From: Opisthocomus hoazin
Lineage: Eukaryota; Chordata; Aves; Opisthocomiformes; Opisthocomidae
NCBI RefSeq assembly: GCF_030867145.1
Contig: NC_134431.1
Span: 10,059,089 to 10,123,088, forward strand
Length of the DNA: 64,000 nucleotides
Direction: 5' to 3'
The notes beneath the pieces were generated by a model. The model had not been told where the DNA came from and made no database searches. It saw only the letters and a program-made list of their open reading frames with translations. Positions 1 through 11,387 of the stretch are shown here, one piece after another. Made by a program: the position numbers and the translations under genes. Each line of letters opens with the position of its first letter. The stretch's first letter is position 1.

Positions 1-3000
1 CTTGTTTTCTTGGGTTGTGAATGGCTAAGATACTACCAGCATTCCTGCAATGTTGGCAGCGCATACTAAAGCAAAGTTCTATTTCTTCATATAAATATGT
101 GCTAAGATAAGAGTCATCCTCTCAGTGAGCCAGACATTTCATTCTAAAAATTCTCTGAGGAGGCGGGAGCATATTCTTTCTCTCAGCTGACTTCTGCTTG
201 CAGAAAACTTAATTTTCTTTTGGCTCTCGGTAGCTTGCTTGAATGTGCTTCCGTCAGGCTGCACTTCTTCGATTGTTGTGTGTGCTTTTGTACTCATTCC
301 GTGACCTTTCCATGAGAGCAGCCTTCCCGAGAGCTGTAATATTGTCAAGAAGGGGTAGGCCAGATTAAAGCTGTCAGAGCATGCCTTTGTACTGTCACCA
401 GCACAAGTTAACGGTAAGGCATCGTGTGAGATTCCGGCTCGAAGCTGGTCACAGCAATCTGTTTGTTTACACTTCTTCGCCCTTCCCTGAAGTTCACCCA
501 TTCTTGTACAGAAAAGGTTCATCATTCAGTGGGCTTCCCTTTGTAGGTCCCAAAGCTGCATACTTCAAGCTGTCAAAAATGCTGCTAAAATGCTGGCAAA
601 TCTCTTCGAAAACATTTTGATAAAACTTGGAAGAAGTTGGCAGCGCAGCATCTGTACACCTGCACTAGCCTGGATAATGAGAACAGCTTGGCTGTAGCAG
701 GATGGGGATTTAGGCATCCAACTATATTTGGTGGAGTAATTTGTCTCGCCTGACAAACAGAGCTGCCTCTGCCAGACTGCACACAGTGGTTCATGGAAAG
801 CTAGTCTGGATACGGCGGTACCCCGTGCTCCAGAATGGCTCGGCGGTTTCCTTGTCCCAAAGCTCCCCATGTCAAACCTCGATTTTTGTTTTAAAACACC
901 TTAATCCTTTCTCCGTAGCAGCAATAGCATTTCTCCATACCTGTTATCTGCTTTCTGGAGTCCATCAACAAAAAAAAAGCTGAGAGGAGAGCTCGCACAT
1001 GTGTTCTTGTAGCCCTCAGCAGAGTATTATAGAGACATTTGCTCCTGTTTCAGGCATTTGCTATTAAAATTGTGCAGTTGTTCACTGACAAAGATACACT
1101 CCAGGCATGACTTCTCTGTGAAAATGTAAATCTATTTATAAATCTATCTAGCTATCAGAAAGCAGGATAAATGCTTTATTTTCTCTTAGCTTTCTACCCT
1201 TACTTATTTAAATCAAGTCATTATTGCCTTTAATGTAATTTAGAGGAAATTTGAGGTGTTCCTGGGGAATACGGGCTATAATAGTAGCTACCAGCCAATA
1301 CATGAAATGCTTAGTGACTTCTGTTGACAGCTAGTTGCAAAATGACTTTAGGCTTTAAAATTTTCTCTCAGAATAATAATAATCTTCTAATTCACATTGG
1401 GTCAAAGCTTATGCTGGACTTAGTGCATTGTATTCACGATGAGAATAGAAGAAAATACCTTAATAATAAAGTTATAAATCTTAATAGAAAGTAAAAGATA
1501 TTTTGTTACAAATTAGTAATGTGTCAGAAAGCAGAATAAAGGGGTTTTGGCACAGCTAGTTCGTATATTTAACTTCCTAGTAGAAAGTTTTCATTCTCAA
1601 AAGCTGTGAGGAGAAATTCACACTCTGTTTTTGTGCCTGATATAAGGGGTATTTTGAAGTAAGTATTTAACAAAGAGAATATATTAATAACACATATCAG
1701 ATTTCTACATGAACATCTGAAAATACTGTAATTACAGTACTGCTTCCTTCATAAAAGAAAATGAAAGTTGAAAATATTTTACAAATTATCAGCTAGAAAT
1801 AAGTCTCTGTCCTTGTTTAAGCTGCTGTATAAAGAAGAGTGGAAAAGTCTTTTGTAACATTTTTGAATAATTAATGATCATACACATAGTAGAGGAGTAA
1901 ATATTCTCCAAATGAAAGGACAAACGTGTTGGCTATTTGCGGTGGTGTGCCAAGTGTTCCTCGGACTTCTGATTTATGTATGTATTTGCTTAAATTATGT
2001 TCAACTTTGTAATCTGGCTGCAGATACTTTACACAGAGCAGATTTAACACTTATCCAAACATTCACAATTTTCAAAAGAGAACATAAAACTGAATTTTTA
2101 GTGTAACTCAATCTGGAAAAAAAAACACATAGTTTTGCAATTCCTTGTCTCCACCTAACTTCCTACAAAAACCTGCACAAATGTTGTTTCTGTTATAGAC
2201 AACATTAAGCCTTGCAGTGATGATTACACAACGGTTGAAGTTTCATTTCCTTCTGAAATATAACTGTTGCTGGCTTGGAATAATTAAAGCATCTAACAGC
2301 AAATATTATTATGCAACAGACCACAAGAACATACGAATAGATGTTTAAATGTGATATGGGATATATATCTATATACTTACATGCTGGAGAATGTCTTTTA
2401 AATGCAATATTGTCAATTGATCTTACGTGTATAATGTATTTTCTTTATGGTATCTTTGGAATCCATATCAGTATTAAATACAGAAATGGATATGGAGCTT
2501 TAGGTATATTGTTTTTATTCCTAATTTGGTTTTGCTGAAATGTAGTAGCTGTGATTCTCCACACTAAATATGAAGGCTTTTGCATTTACTGTAGAATTAA
2601 GTTACATGTATTTGGTTAGTAAATGTTGTGGGCTGGATGCCACATTTTTTTGCTGAACAATGGCAGAAATTACTGACTTGCAATTTAATGATGCCATAGG
2701 GTTTAAATGCAACCTTGTAACTTAAAATGTATTTTTACCTGTTAAGAAAGATAAAATATTTCTAAACCAAAAAGTTGTCATAGTATCTTTTTCTGACAGA
2801 ATGCATTGACCTATTCTAGCACAACTGGGGGCTGTTAAATATTGTACTGTAATTTTTGCTAGCTTCTTTGCAAGTGCACATATGTTGTAAAAAGCAGTTG
2901 TATTGCTTTAAGAAATCATACAGGTTAGGAAAAGTGTTGTCTTTAAAATACTCAATGATACTTAACTTTAAAAAAAATTAAAGATGCCATTTATTTAAAT

Positions 3001-3241
3001 CTTGTAGGGCATTTCGATTGCTACAGTGACCCAGGAAGGGAAGTCAGAAGTTCACTGGACAGCTGCGTGCTGCTGTTAATGGAGTTGTCACTCTGCTTTC
3101 AAGAGCTACAGTATCTGAAGCAACATAAGAGTACTTAAAGGCTTCATTTGTATGACAAATCTAAAATTACTAGAAATTATAGATTTCAGTAGTGGCATGC
3201 TGGAGTTTTTGCTTTCTTAATGCAAAGCAAATACATACGTT
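1..3241. other. Intergenic DNA upstream of STAU1, no gene seen
   Basis: This AT-rich stretch has only short chance open frames on both strands, none with coherent splice sites or a recognisable protein family. There are AT-rich runs around 1100-3000. I see no RNA gene or promoter here. Confidence 0.6.
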
Positions 3242-3668
3242 GATGAGGGGACTGGAGCATCTCTCCTACGAGGAAAGGCTGAAGGAGCTGGGCTTGTTCA
3301 GTCTGGAGAAGAGAAAGCTGAGAGGGGACCTTATAACTGTTTATAAATATCTGCAAGGTGGGTGTCAGGAGGACGGGGCGAGACTCTTTGCAGTGGTGCC
3401 CAGCGACAGGACAAGGGGCAATGGGCACAAACTGAAGCAGAGAAAGTTCCAGCTGAACATGAGGAAGAACTTCTTCCCTCTGAGGGTGACGGAGCACTGG
3501 CACAGGCTGCCCAGGGAGGTTGTGGGGTCTCTTTCTCTTGGAGATATTCAAGACCCGCCTGGACAAGGTCCTGTGCAGCCTGCTGTAGGTGACCCTGCTT
3601 TGGCCGGGGGTTGGACTGGGTGACCCACAGAGGTCCCTTCCAACCCCAAACATTCTGTGATTCTGTAT
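3242..3668 (+). mobile_element. CR1 LINE 3' fragment, plus orientation
   Basis: A 5'-truncated CR1 non-LTR retrotransposon. The plus strand encodes the end of the reverse-transcriptase ORF, with the typical motifs [30 protein letters not shown] and [21 protein letters not shown]. It then ends in the CR1 3' tail (ggtcccttccaacccc, attctgtgattctgt). Only the last roughly 430 bp are present, so it is immobile. It closely matches the copies near 61.7 kb and 63.5 kb, which lie in the opposite orientation. Confidence 0.95.
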
Positions 3669-4200
3669 CTTCGCTTTGACTTAGCTAATGTACATGGATT
3701 TACTCCAGGCAGTAATTTCAAGAGTCCAGCAAAACCAGTTACAAAATCACTTGAGAGCCCTGGCTGAGGTAGCGGCAGATCATTATTGGTGGTTTGTGGG
3801 GGGGGGGGGGCCTCTGGGAAAGGCGGGGATGGATGCAAAGGGGTCAAATGAAAGCTGTGCACGGGAGCTAACCAGATGTGCTTTACGTGCCTTTTATGTT
3901 CAGATGTAGATCTTCGATTTAAAGGCAGTGAGGTGCAGAGTTAAGCGCTGTCGGTTGTGCGCAGCTGTGCAGGCGAATTGCGGCGTTTTTTCCTGGGCTG
4001 TATCAGTTCAAAGGATTTTGCCCGTGCATCGGTACTGGTTTTACTGGTGGATCTTCCTAGGTTCAGCACGATGTTTCCTTCCCACCCATATGTTTTGAAA
4101 TTTGAGAAGTTTTTGGTTTTTTTAATACTCTTTCCTAGCGGTGTTGGCTGACGCTGGCGATTAACTCCTTTATCTGAAAACTGCTTCGCGCTGGCGCTTG
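3669..4200. other. Spacer between CR1 and the STAU1 CpG island
   Basis: No gene is seen. A 13-G run lies at 3798-3810. GC content rises sharply from about 4190 toward the promoter. Confidence 0.5.
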
Positions 4201-4623
4201 ACCTGACCGCCGGCCCCGCTCCCCGCAGGCGGCCACGCTGCCCGGCGCCGCCCGAGCAGCTCCTTCGCCCAGAAACGCAGGGACGGGAGCAGAAAACGAG
4301 GAATTTATGTACGCGTCTGTGCCCTATCGACACGGAAACGAAGCTGGGGGGGGAGCCTAGAGAGGAGCACCCGGGCCCGCCGGCCTCCCCGCGCGCCGCA
4401 GCAGCCCCGGCCGCTTCCCCACGGCGGAGCGCGGCCTGCCCCCGAGGGTTGGCCCCTCAGCCGCCCCCCCCCCCCCGCACCGGGGCCCTCCGATCGCCCT
4501 CGCCCGCTGAGCGAACGCGGCTGCCGGTTCCCGGAGCGGGAGGAGACGGGCGGGGAGGGGGCCAGGACCCGGGGGACGGCGCCCGCGAGAGGCGCGGCCC
4601 GTGCCCCCCCGCGCCTCCATCTT

Positions 4624-4647
4624 GGCTGGGCGCGCGGCTGGGCGCGC
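4624..4647 (+). repeat. 12-bp tandem repeat in STAU1 promoter
   Basis: The unit GGCTGGGCGCGC occurs twice, head to tail and without mismatch, directly upstream of the first ZNF143-type site. Confidence 0.85.
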
Positions 4648-4650
4648 GGG

Positions 4651-4670
4651 GCACGCCGGGAGCTGTAGTC
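4651..4670 (-). promoter_or_regulatory. ZNF143/THAP11-type site 1
   Basis: The sequence is gcacgccgggagctgtagtc. Its reverse complement matches the ACTACAnnTCCCnGCnTGC family of sites bound by ZNF143 and THAP11 at housekeeping promoters. A near-identical copy lies 56 bp downstream. Confidence 0.65.
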
Positions 4671-4706
4671 CCCCCGCCCCGAGGCGGGCTGCGGCCCTTT
4701 CGTCGG

Positions 4707-4726
4707 GCACGCCGGGAGTTGTAGTC
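4707..4726 (-). promoter_or_regulatory. ZNF143/THAP11-type site 2
   Basis: The sequence is gcacgccgggagttgtagtc. It is the better of the two matches to the ACTACAA-TCCC consensus in reverse complement and differs from site 1 at one base over 20. Pairs of such sites are common about 100-200 bp upstream of CpG-island start sites. Confidence 0.7.
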
Positions 4727-4764
4727 GCCGCCAAGGAGGCGGAGCGCCCGGCCGGCCCCCGATT

Positions 4765-4774
4765 CCATTGGCTG
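4765..4774 (-). promoter_or_regulatory. CCAAT box (NF-Y type)
   Basis: CCATTGGCTG is the reverse complement of a canonical NF-Y CCAAT box. A second ATTGG pentamer follows at 4784-4788, about two helical turns away, which is a spacing often seen for paired NF-Y sites. Confidence 0.65.
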
Positions 4775-4869
4775 AGAGCGCGGATTGGGGCGGTGCCCGC
4801 GGGGGCTCGACCGCTCTCGACTGGCTACCAGCCTGCCCGGCCTCCCGGCGCGGTGCCGTCACTTCCTCC

Positions 4870-5046
4870 CCGGCCGGAGCTGGCCCCGCTCATTCTCTTT
4901 AGTGTTTGCCCTGTGCCCGCCGCCTCCCTCCGCTGCCGCGGTCGCCCCCCGCCCCCCCCCCCCCCCCCCGGGACCCGGCCCATGGACTGAGCCGCCCGCT
5001 GGCCCGCACCACCAGCCGGCCCGGGAGCCGCAGCCCAGGCAGCCAG
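4870..5046 (+). other. STAU1: STAU1 exon 1 (5'UTR), left edge approximate
   Basis: A strong donor (CAG|GTGAGG) at 5046/5047 inside the CpG island marks the end of a non-coding first exon. The transcription start cannot be fixed from sequence, and 4870 is only a placeholder downstream of the CCAAT boxes. If the start lies upstream of 4982, the exon carries a minimal upstream ORF, ATG-GAC-TGA at 4982-4990. Confidence 0.55.
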
Positions 5047-5681
5047 GTGAGGGGGGAGGCGGCCCGGGCTCCCCCCGGCGCCGAGGCAGCGGGGCGGGGG
5101 GTGGCGGCGGGGCCTTGCGGGGGCCGCGCCGGCGGGGCCGTGGGGAGGGGACAGTCCCCACGGCGGGCGGGCCCGCTCTCCCTGCATCCCCCCCCCCCCC
5201 CCCCTCCGCGCCCGGCGCTTCTCCCGGCTCCCGGGGGCGGCGGGGGCCCCGGCCCTGTCCGCACCGCCTGGCGGGGGCCCGACGCGGGGGAAGCGGGGCA
5301 GGCGGGGCCGTCCCCGCTGGGCCTCGGCGGGGCCGCTGGCGGGGACAGCGCGGGCCCCGAGCCCGTGAGGCGAGCGGTGGGGGCGGCGGCGGCGGCTCGG
5401 CCGGCCCTGGCGGGGGAGGTGGCAGCGGCGGGGCCGGGCTCCCAGGGGGACGGGGCCAGCGGTGGCTCCGGGCACACCCCGCGCTGCGGGCAGGTGCCGC
5501 CGGCGGCCCGTCCCTGCCCGAAATCCCCCGCTCGGCGGGGCCGGGGGGGGTACAGCGGCGGCTCCGGGCCCCGCCGGGACCAGGGGGTGGTGGCAGCGCG
5601 GCCGGTTCCGGCTCTCTGGACCCCCTGGGGAGAGCGGCCGCAGCCGCTGCTCCTCCTCCTCCAGATTGCCCCGAGCCGGTG

Positions 5682-5728
5682 ACAGAATAGTAGGGGTTGG
5701 AAGGGACCTCTGTGGGTCATCTAGTCTT
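5682..5728 (-). mobile_element. 47-bp CR1 3'-end fragment in intron 1
   Basis: The fragment matches the extreme 3' end of CR1 in reverse orientation (agaatagtaggggttggaag, then gggacctctgtgggtcatc). About 40 bp are identical to the start of the copy at 61665. It is an extremely short 5'-truncated insertion at the edge of the STAU1 CpG island. Confidence 0.85.
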
Positions 5729-5899
5729 CTGCGAAGTCTCGGGCGCACGATGCCGGCAGCAGGGCTCCCCGGGCTGAGCTCGGCCGGTCCGCCTGTGCCG
5801 GTGGAGGTGGCGATGCGGGGACAGCGGCGGGAGCCGCCCCCAGCCCCCCCGGTGCCGCTTACCCTGCGGACGCCGAGACAGCTGGCGTTAGCGGCGGTG

Positions 5900-8800
5900 G
5901 CTTCGTTCTGAGCGCTGGCATCGCCAGGCTTTCCCCGCACTGCCCGCTGGGCTTGGCAGCCATCACTGCGCCGGCCTCGCTGTTCTCCTCACAGGCTTTT
6001 GGTCACAACACGAAGTTGTTCAGGAGCTGTACAGCAACAAGTTTCTCTTACATCTTGGCGCTGCTGCTGTCTGTCCCGGGGGGTGTGCGGGGTTGGAGTT
6101 GTTGGGGTGTCCGTCTAGGTGATGCTGCAGCTGGGGAGGCTCACAGCCGCTGTTCTGATTTGCGCCTCTGTTGGGTATTGTTGTCACGGCCTTTCTGGCA
6201 GGTTTAAGGCAAACCTGGGAGGAACATCAATTAAAATGTAAATGAAGGCTAGGTGTATATATAGCAGTGAAATAAAAATATCTGAATGAAGTCCTTTGTC
6301 TGCTTTTGGAGTAGTTGATTTGTAAAATCTTTCTTCTAACGTGTGTGCAACAACATGCAGGCGTGCTACAGAGTTCCCTTGCTTGAACTGGCAGAAATGT
6401 AGGGGGTTTTTAAATGCTAGTGAATATCAAACCTGGAGTTTTAACGATACAGCTATAGCTATGATGTAATAAAGTGATCTCTGATTTGTCTGTTGATCAT
6501 CTCGCATATGCAGCAAATTTGTATGTTCAGACTTTTACAGAGAGTCACTGGATGTCTGTCACATCTTGATGACAGTTTAAAGAGCCAATGGGTCGAACTT
6601 TTTCCTGTATTTTCTATTTTCTGCTGTTGGATCAGAATCTCATTTCAAAACTCTCCTGTAAGGATGTTTGCAAGATGCAGTTCTTTTTTTTTATTATTTT
6701 TATTTTAAGCAGCCGCTTTTTGTTTGTTTGAAATTTTTCATAACATTTATCGTTAATCATTTTTTCACTATCAGTACCAGTCAGTCGAAGTATTAGGTAT
6801 TTTGTGGGATCTTACTGAAGAACTTTATTCTGAGGATTTATGAACTTTCCAAAAATTTTTTTTTAATAGTTTTGCTAGGATCCTTGCCGAGGGGTTGATT
6901 ATTTTGTTAGAAGATGCAACTGGAACAATAGAGATCTGTGCACTGATTACCGTCTTGATTGTAATCAATATCAGTGGGCTTCTTTGACCTGTTCTACTGC
7001 AGTGAAAAAAAAAAAGTAATGAAATATATTGTCATTACTAATTCATCTAAAAGCAAGCATTTAAGTATTTATTCGTGATTTACTTATCACTTTCTGGTTT
7101 ATTATTTTGTGTTATGTTTGGAACTGTCTGGTTTATGTGTACACCTGCCAGTTCCTTCTTTTCTTCAGATTTTACTTTCAAATTTTAGCTTTTCATCACC
7201 TGTTGTCTTATTAATAATCCATGTCTTACCTCACGAGCTAATTTGCCTAATATTTATCGTTTCCACCCTTGAAAATTTGTCTTACCAGTACTTGAAAAGA
7301 GCATAATGTTTTTCTACAGTGACTGTTACCTTTGAGATGTACCTTGTCTTGCCCAAATATTATAGAAAAAGATTTATCTAAGAAGAAAACATTGTTCACC
7401 TGGTGTTTTACATTTTGTGTGAACAGCTGTAAGTCTGTAAAACTTGTAGGGTTTTTTATCTTGATTGGTAGTGAATATTTATTTAGACTTTCCAATTGTA
7501 AATAGTTAGGTGTTGTGCTTAAACACTGTTGCAGCAGTCAAACGCTTTAGAATTTTACACTATATGTTACAAAGCTACTACTGATGTGGGTCTTTTCAAA
7601 GGTCTATTAGCAAAGGAACCACCTCAACAAACCTCCTAGAATTTGTGGAAATTTGTTCTTCATGCTCCAGAGCTGTTGCATGTGGGACGAAAGAGACTCA
7701 GCCACCACATTTGAGTTATTTAAAACTCCTTATAAAAATGAAGAAGGGAGGGAATCTTTCTAACCCGTATTTTATCTAGATAACGAATGCCCTGTGATAT
7801 CCCCTAGCCTGCAAACAGCAGGTGACAGTGGTGGTGTTGAACAGCGGGTCTGTCTTTGACGTGTCCGTAAATTCCGATTTGAGCTGGGGGGGTCAGAGCA
7901 GCCCAGCGGAGCGTTCCTGCGGCGCGGGTGAGTGCAGCTGCAACGCCGCGCTGTCGCCCAGGTGAGGGTTGGTGACGCTGAGCAGCACCAGAGCTACAGG
8001 CCTGTGGAAATACGGGTGGCAGAGGGGTTAGCGAGTAAATGCTGTGCATTCCACAGGTGGTTTGGTGCCCCCACCTCGGGTACCTGCGTCCTTCTGCAGG
8101 GACGGGACTTGGTGTTTGTGTTCTGGTTGCCCATCTGTGAAATAGGGATAAATGAACCGTCCTGCTTTGGGAGCAGAGTTTGTTGTTGAAGGCAAGGAAG
8201 GTGAATTGTTCCTTATGTGACTGAAGGTTCGGTAGCTGTTCAGATGCGCTATGCTATGAAGCATCTGCTTTTCAGAAAGAAATGAATGCTTAATTGAAAC
8301 CCTCGTTTCCTATAGCTGAAACTTTTTCTTGGATATTGTTAATGAGAGGATTTTTAGTTGGTGATGTCAAGAAGTCCTTGTAATTTGAACCCCGATGGTT
8401 TTATCTGGTATCTGTTCAGTTTCTCATTCTACTCTGTTCGCGTTCCATAAAAAGTCCTCCCTGCCTGGTGCTGGTGGCTGATGAATGAGTGCAAAGAAGG
8501 TTTCAATGGGGTACACGTGCAAGTTGGTAACGAGTAGTATAATGAGAATGTCGTAACTTCCAGCCTTCCAAATGTATGTATCCTAAGGAGTAGGACACCT
8601 TGCCGTGTTCTGGTCCTGACAATGAATAAAACCTATTTCTTTGAGGATTTAGTCTCCCTTGTATTTTGAAGTGGTTCATCAGAGTTCAGAGCAAGTCTGC
8701 AGTAGGACCCATGTGAGATCCTCCTTCTTGCCAAACCTGTTGTTTAACAACAAGGCCGTTGTCTTCCTCCGATAAGAGATGGAAATGTGCTGTGATGGTC

Positions 8801-8990
8801 AGGTACACCAAAGTGTGTTCGCAGTCGTGGGAGTCTGGGCTGGGAGGGACTTGGGGGGTGAAGCAGTCCATCCCTCTGCGGTGCCGGGTCTGCCAGCCTC
8901 ATTCCACATGGGTGTTTGTCGCTTACTTAGTCTGCCAACAGTGAAGTCACCTCCGTCACCCAAAGCGTTCTAGTTCAGTGCACCCGTTAC
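5900..8990. other. STAU1: STAU1 intron 1, first part
   Basis: Intronic sequence between the 5'UTR exons. Open frames here are short and incoherent. I see no splice-bounded exon and no further gene. Confidence 0.55.
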
Positions 8991-9009
8991 TATCAGAAAG
9001 CGTTTTCTT

Positions 9010-9430
9010 GATGCACTTTTAAGCCTCTTGCCTCTAGTTCTGCCACTTTAAGCATGAAGAACAGATGATTGTTTTCCAGTCTGAAAACCTTTTATATACT
9101 TGAAAACGGCTGGTTGTTGGGCCCCAGCCAGCCCTCTCCTCTTCAGCATATAGAAGCCCAAATCCTTCAGTGCTTTTCTTATAGGTTATATTTTTCTAAA
9201 GCTGAGTGGTTTGTGCTTTTCCTACTTAGTTTTTGCTGACTGGGTCCACTTCTGTCTTGAAGCGTGGTACCCATGTGTGGATGCAGTGCTCCCACTGAGT
9301 GAGGGCTCAGTAGCACTGGCTACAGAGTAGGAGGAGTTCCGCAGGTATCTCTCGGGCTAGTATTCCATTTCTGCATCTCAGTGTGGTGATTGCTTTTTCT
9401 AAAAGCCTGTTGGCACTGGCTTGTGTTAGG
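9010..9430 (-). mobile_element. Degenerate old CR1/L3-like LINE fragment
   Basis: Reverse-strand remnants of the CR1 3' region are recognisable in order. They include the 'tatatacttgaaaacggctg' segment, 'cctctcctcttcagca', 'aaatccttcagtgc' and 'cttgaagcgtggtaccca', followed by a 'gcagtgctcccac' equivalent of the usual 'cacagtactcc'. Divergence is far greater than in the other CR1 copies here, so this is an ancient insertion in STAU1 intron 1. The boundaries are approximate. Confidence 0.6.
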
Positions 9431-10694
9431 TGGTGGTGTTCTGTTGGCTATAACTCTTCTCCCACTCTGCTGGTGTCCATTGGTGGCTTTTCTGTCCTGT
9501 GTTTGAGCAGCGGACAGTGCCTGCCTGGAGCCTTGCTCTTGTTCCTGGTGGGATCAAGTGATTCATTTCTGAGCCCACTTAAAAAACCAGAGATGGCTGG
9601 AGAAAATTCAGTTGTCTTTACACAGCTTGGTTTTGATCCCACCTGGGAGTATTACCCATTTCTTTGTTTTCCAGGTGCTTAATTAAGCTCCCAGGAAAAA
9701 CTTCTAGAAGAGAAATTTAACTGATAGGACTGTAATCCTCGTCTCCCTTCTTCGCTCTCCAGTTACAATAAATAGGCCCAAAGTCTGCCTTTTTCAGGCT
9801 CTGTATCCTCATCTGTTCTGCAGGACTCCTCCAAGATAACTGGCTGCAGTTCTGAGATTCGTTGCAGGGTTTCAAAATGGCTGGCTGAAGGAAATTGAAG
9901 GGCTGGTTTGTCTATGTCCTCTTCTAATCTTAATCAAGATTGAGACCGTACCCATTTTGTTGCTGGTGGTAATGTTGCTAGCATCTGCGTGCAGTTGGCT
10001 TTACTCATGGAAAAGAAGGATTAAACACTTTGTGCTATATTTGTAAGCAGAATAAAATACATTTTGATTTCCATTTAGAGCAGTCCATGTGGTGACAGGT
10101 TTCATATTCAGTACCGAAACAGTTTTATTCTAAAATGGTTTTAGCTAAGTTGATTGTTTTTTTTATATATGCCTATTTATGAGTGAAATCATTAGGCTGG
10201 AAATGTAGCCAAAAGATAAAAGTTACATCAGATTTTTGCAGTTAATAGTTGCCAGCATTTCTCAGGTTAGTGGCTTGCTTTTGTTTTGGCTTTGTGAATT
10301 AAGGACTCAGTATAATGTCAGTAGCTGATCTCTAGGGCTGTTAGGAAGAAGGTTGACGTCTGCAGAACTGGAAGCCTTACTACAGAAGGAAAATTTGCAA
10401 GTGACTCTCATAATCCTGCAAAGAGCACTGCTGTGGGGTTCCGCTGTTTGTGTAAGAAAAATCACTTGGGGTTGGGGAAAGAGCAAGGAAGGAATATTCT
10501 TGGATTTAATTGGAATTTCTGCTTGGAAAAACATAGCTCCGTTGAGCAGTCTGTCAGTGAGAATTTAATGGTCACACAGATTCTTATCGTCCCAACGGAT
10601 GAGGCAAACTCAGTGTGGTGGTGAGACATTTACTGCGGAAGATCTTTCTGTAGCTTTAGGAAGCAAAATGCTAACTCTCTGTTTTTCCTTTTAG

Positions 10695-10761
10695 GCATTC
10701 TCCATCATAAATATCCTATTCAGAACTAAATCCAAATCTTCACTCTCTGGATCTCCTAAAG
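10695..10761 (+). other. STAU1: STAU1 exon 2 (5'UTR, 67 nt)
   Basis: A clear acceptor (tttttccttttag|GCATTC) and donor (CTAAAG|GTACAG) bound 67 nt without an ATG. The exon lies between the CpG-island exon and the first coding exon. It is predicted from splice signals only and could be skipped in some transcripts. Confidence 0.55.
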
Positions 10762-11355
10762 GTACAGGAAACTTACTTAAAACATTCAAGTTTCTTACCT
10801 TTTATTTGCATCATATTAAAGAAACCACAAGTTATAAAACATGATTATCTGCAGGAAGTGTCTGGTTTTCGTTTGATCCTCTGGCTTCTATCTGCAGCAC
10901 TTTTGAGAAAAAAAAGCCCCGAGAGAACTTTTATCTGAAAATGCTACATTCTTTGTTTTATATAGGAAGATTTTAATTTATTTTTTGGCTGAGCGGACTG
11001 AGACTATGTTCACGTCTTTGTGCATTTCTTTTGGTTACCTTAGTGACTTCTGAACTTTGCATTTTAATGTATTCAAAATTTAGTGGAATATTCCAGGCGT
11101 TAATGCACCAAAAGAAAATAAAAACTGGAGTGGGGAATTGTGCTCAGTCAGCTGAAAATCCATCTCTCTAAGTTTATTATTGTCCATAGGTCATTGACTT
11201 GTGTGATGGCAGACGTTACCATCGTGAGGATAATTTTCTAGCGCAACACTGTCTCAATAAAATTTAAAATATTAACGTCTGAGTTAGTGAAAAGTAAGTG
11301 TGGAAGGGTGAGAAAGGAGCAAGTTACGTGCTTTTCTGCTGGCTCGGATGGTGTG

Positions 11356-11387
11356 AGGTGAATGAACAAACGTTTGTTCATTCACCT
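11356..11387. repeat. Perfect 32-bp palindrome in STAU1 intron 2
   Basis: AGGTGAATGAACAAAC is followed immediately by its exact reverse complement, with no spacer. The next bases outward (g and a) do not pair, so the palindrome is exactly 32 bp. It could extrude as a cruciform or fold as an RNA hairpin. Its origin is unknown. Confidence 0.95.

Larger units (their letters stand above)
4200..5900 (+). promoter_or_regulatory. STAU1: STAU1 CpG-island promoter
   Basis: About 1.7 kb of very GC- and CpG-rich DNA surrounds the first STAU1 exon. It has no TATA box. Visible elements are two ZNF143-type sites (4651-4670 and 4707-4726), a CCAAT box (CCATTGGCTG at 4765-4774), a second ATTGG at 4784-4788, several GC boxes, and C and G homopolymer runs near 4462, 4959 and 5190. 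This is typical of a constitutive housekeeping promoter. Transcription direction is inferred from the donor at 5046/5047 and the coding gene that follows. Divergent transcription to the left is possible, but no gene is visible there. Confidence 0.8.

Noticed and set aside
3192-3862. Several overlapping open frames of 73-155 codons
   Set aside because: They fall within or next to the CR1 3' fragment. Only the frame with CR1 ORF2 motifs has meaning, and it is a truncated transposon piece.
4305-5940. Long GC-rich open frames on both strands (up to 371 codons)
   Set aside because: They are stop-poor because of GC content, overlap each other in several frames, and are Gly/Pro/Arg/Ala repeats without a domain. 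They coincide with the CpG island.
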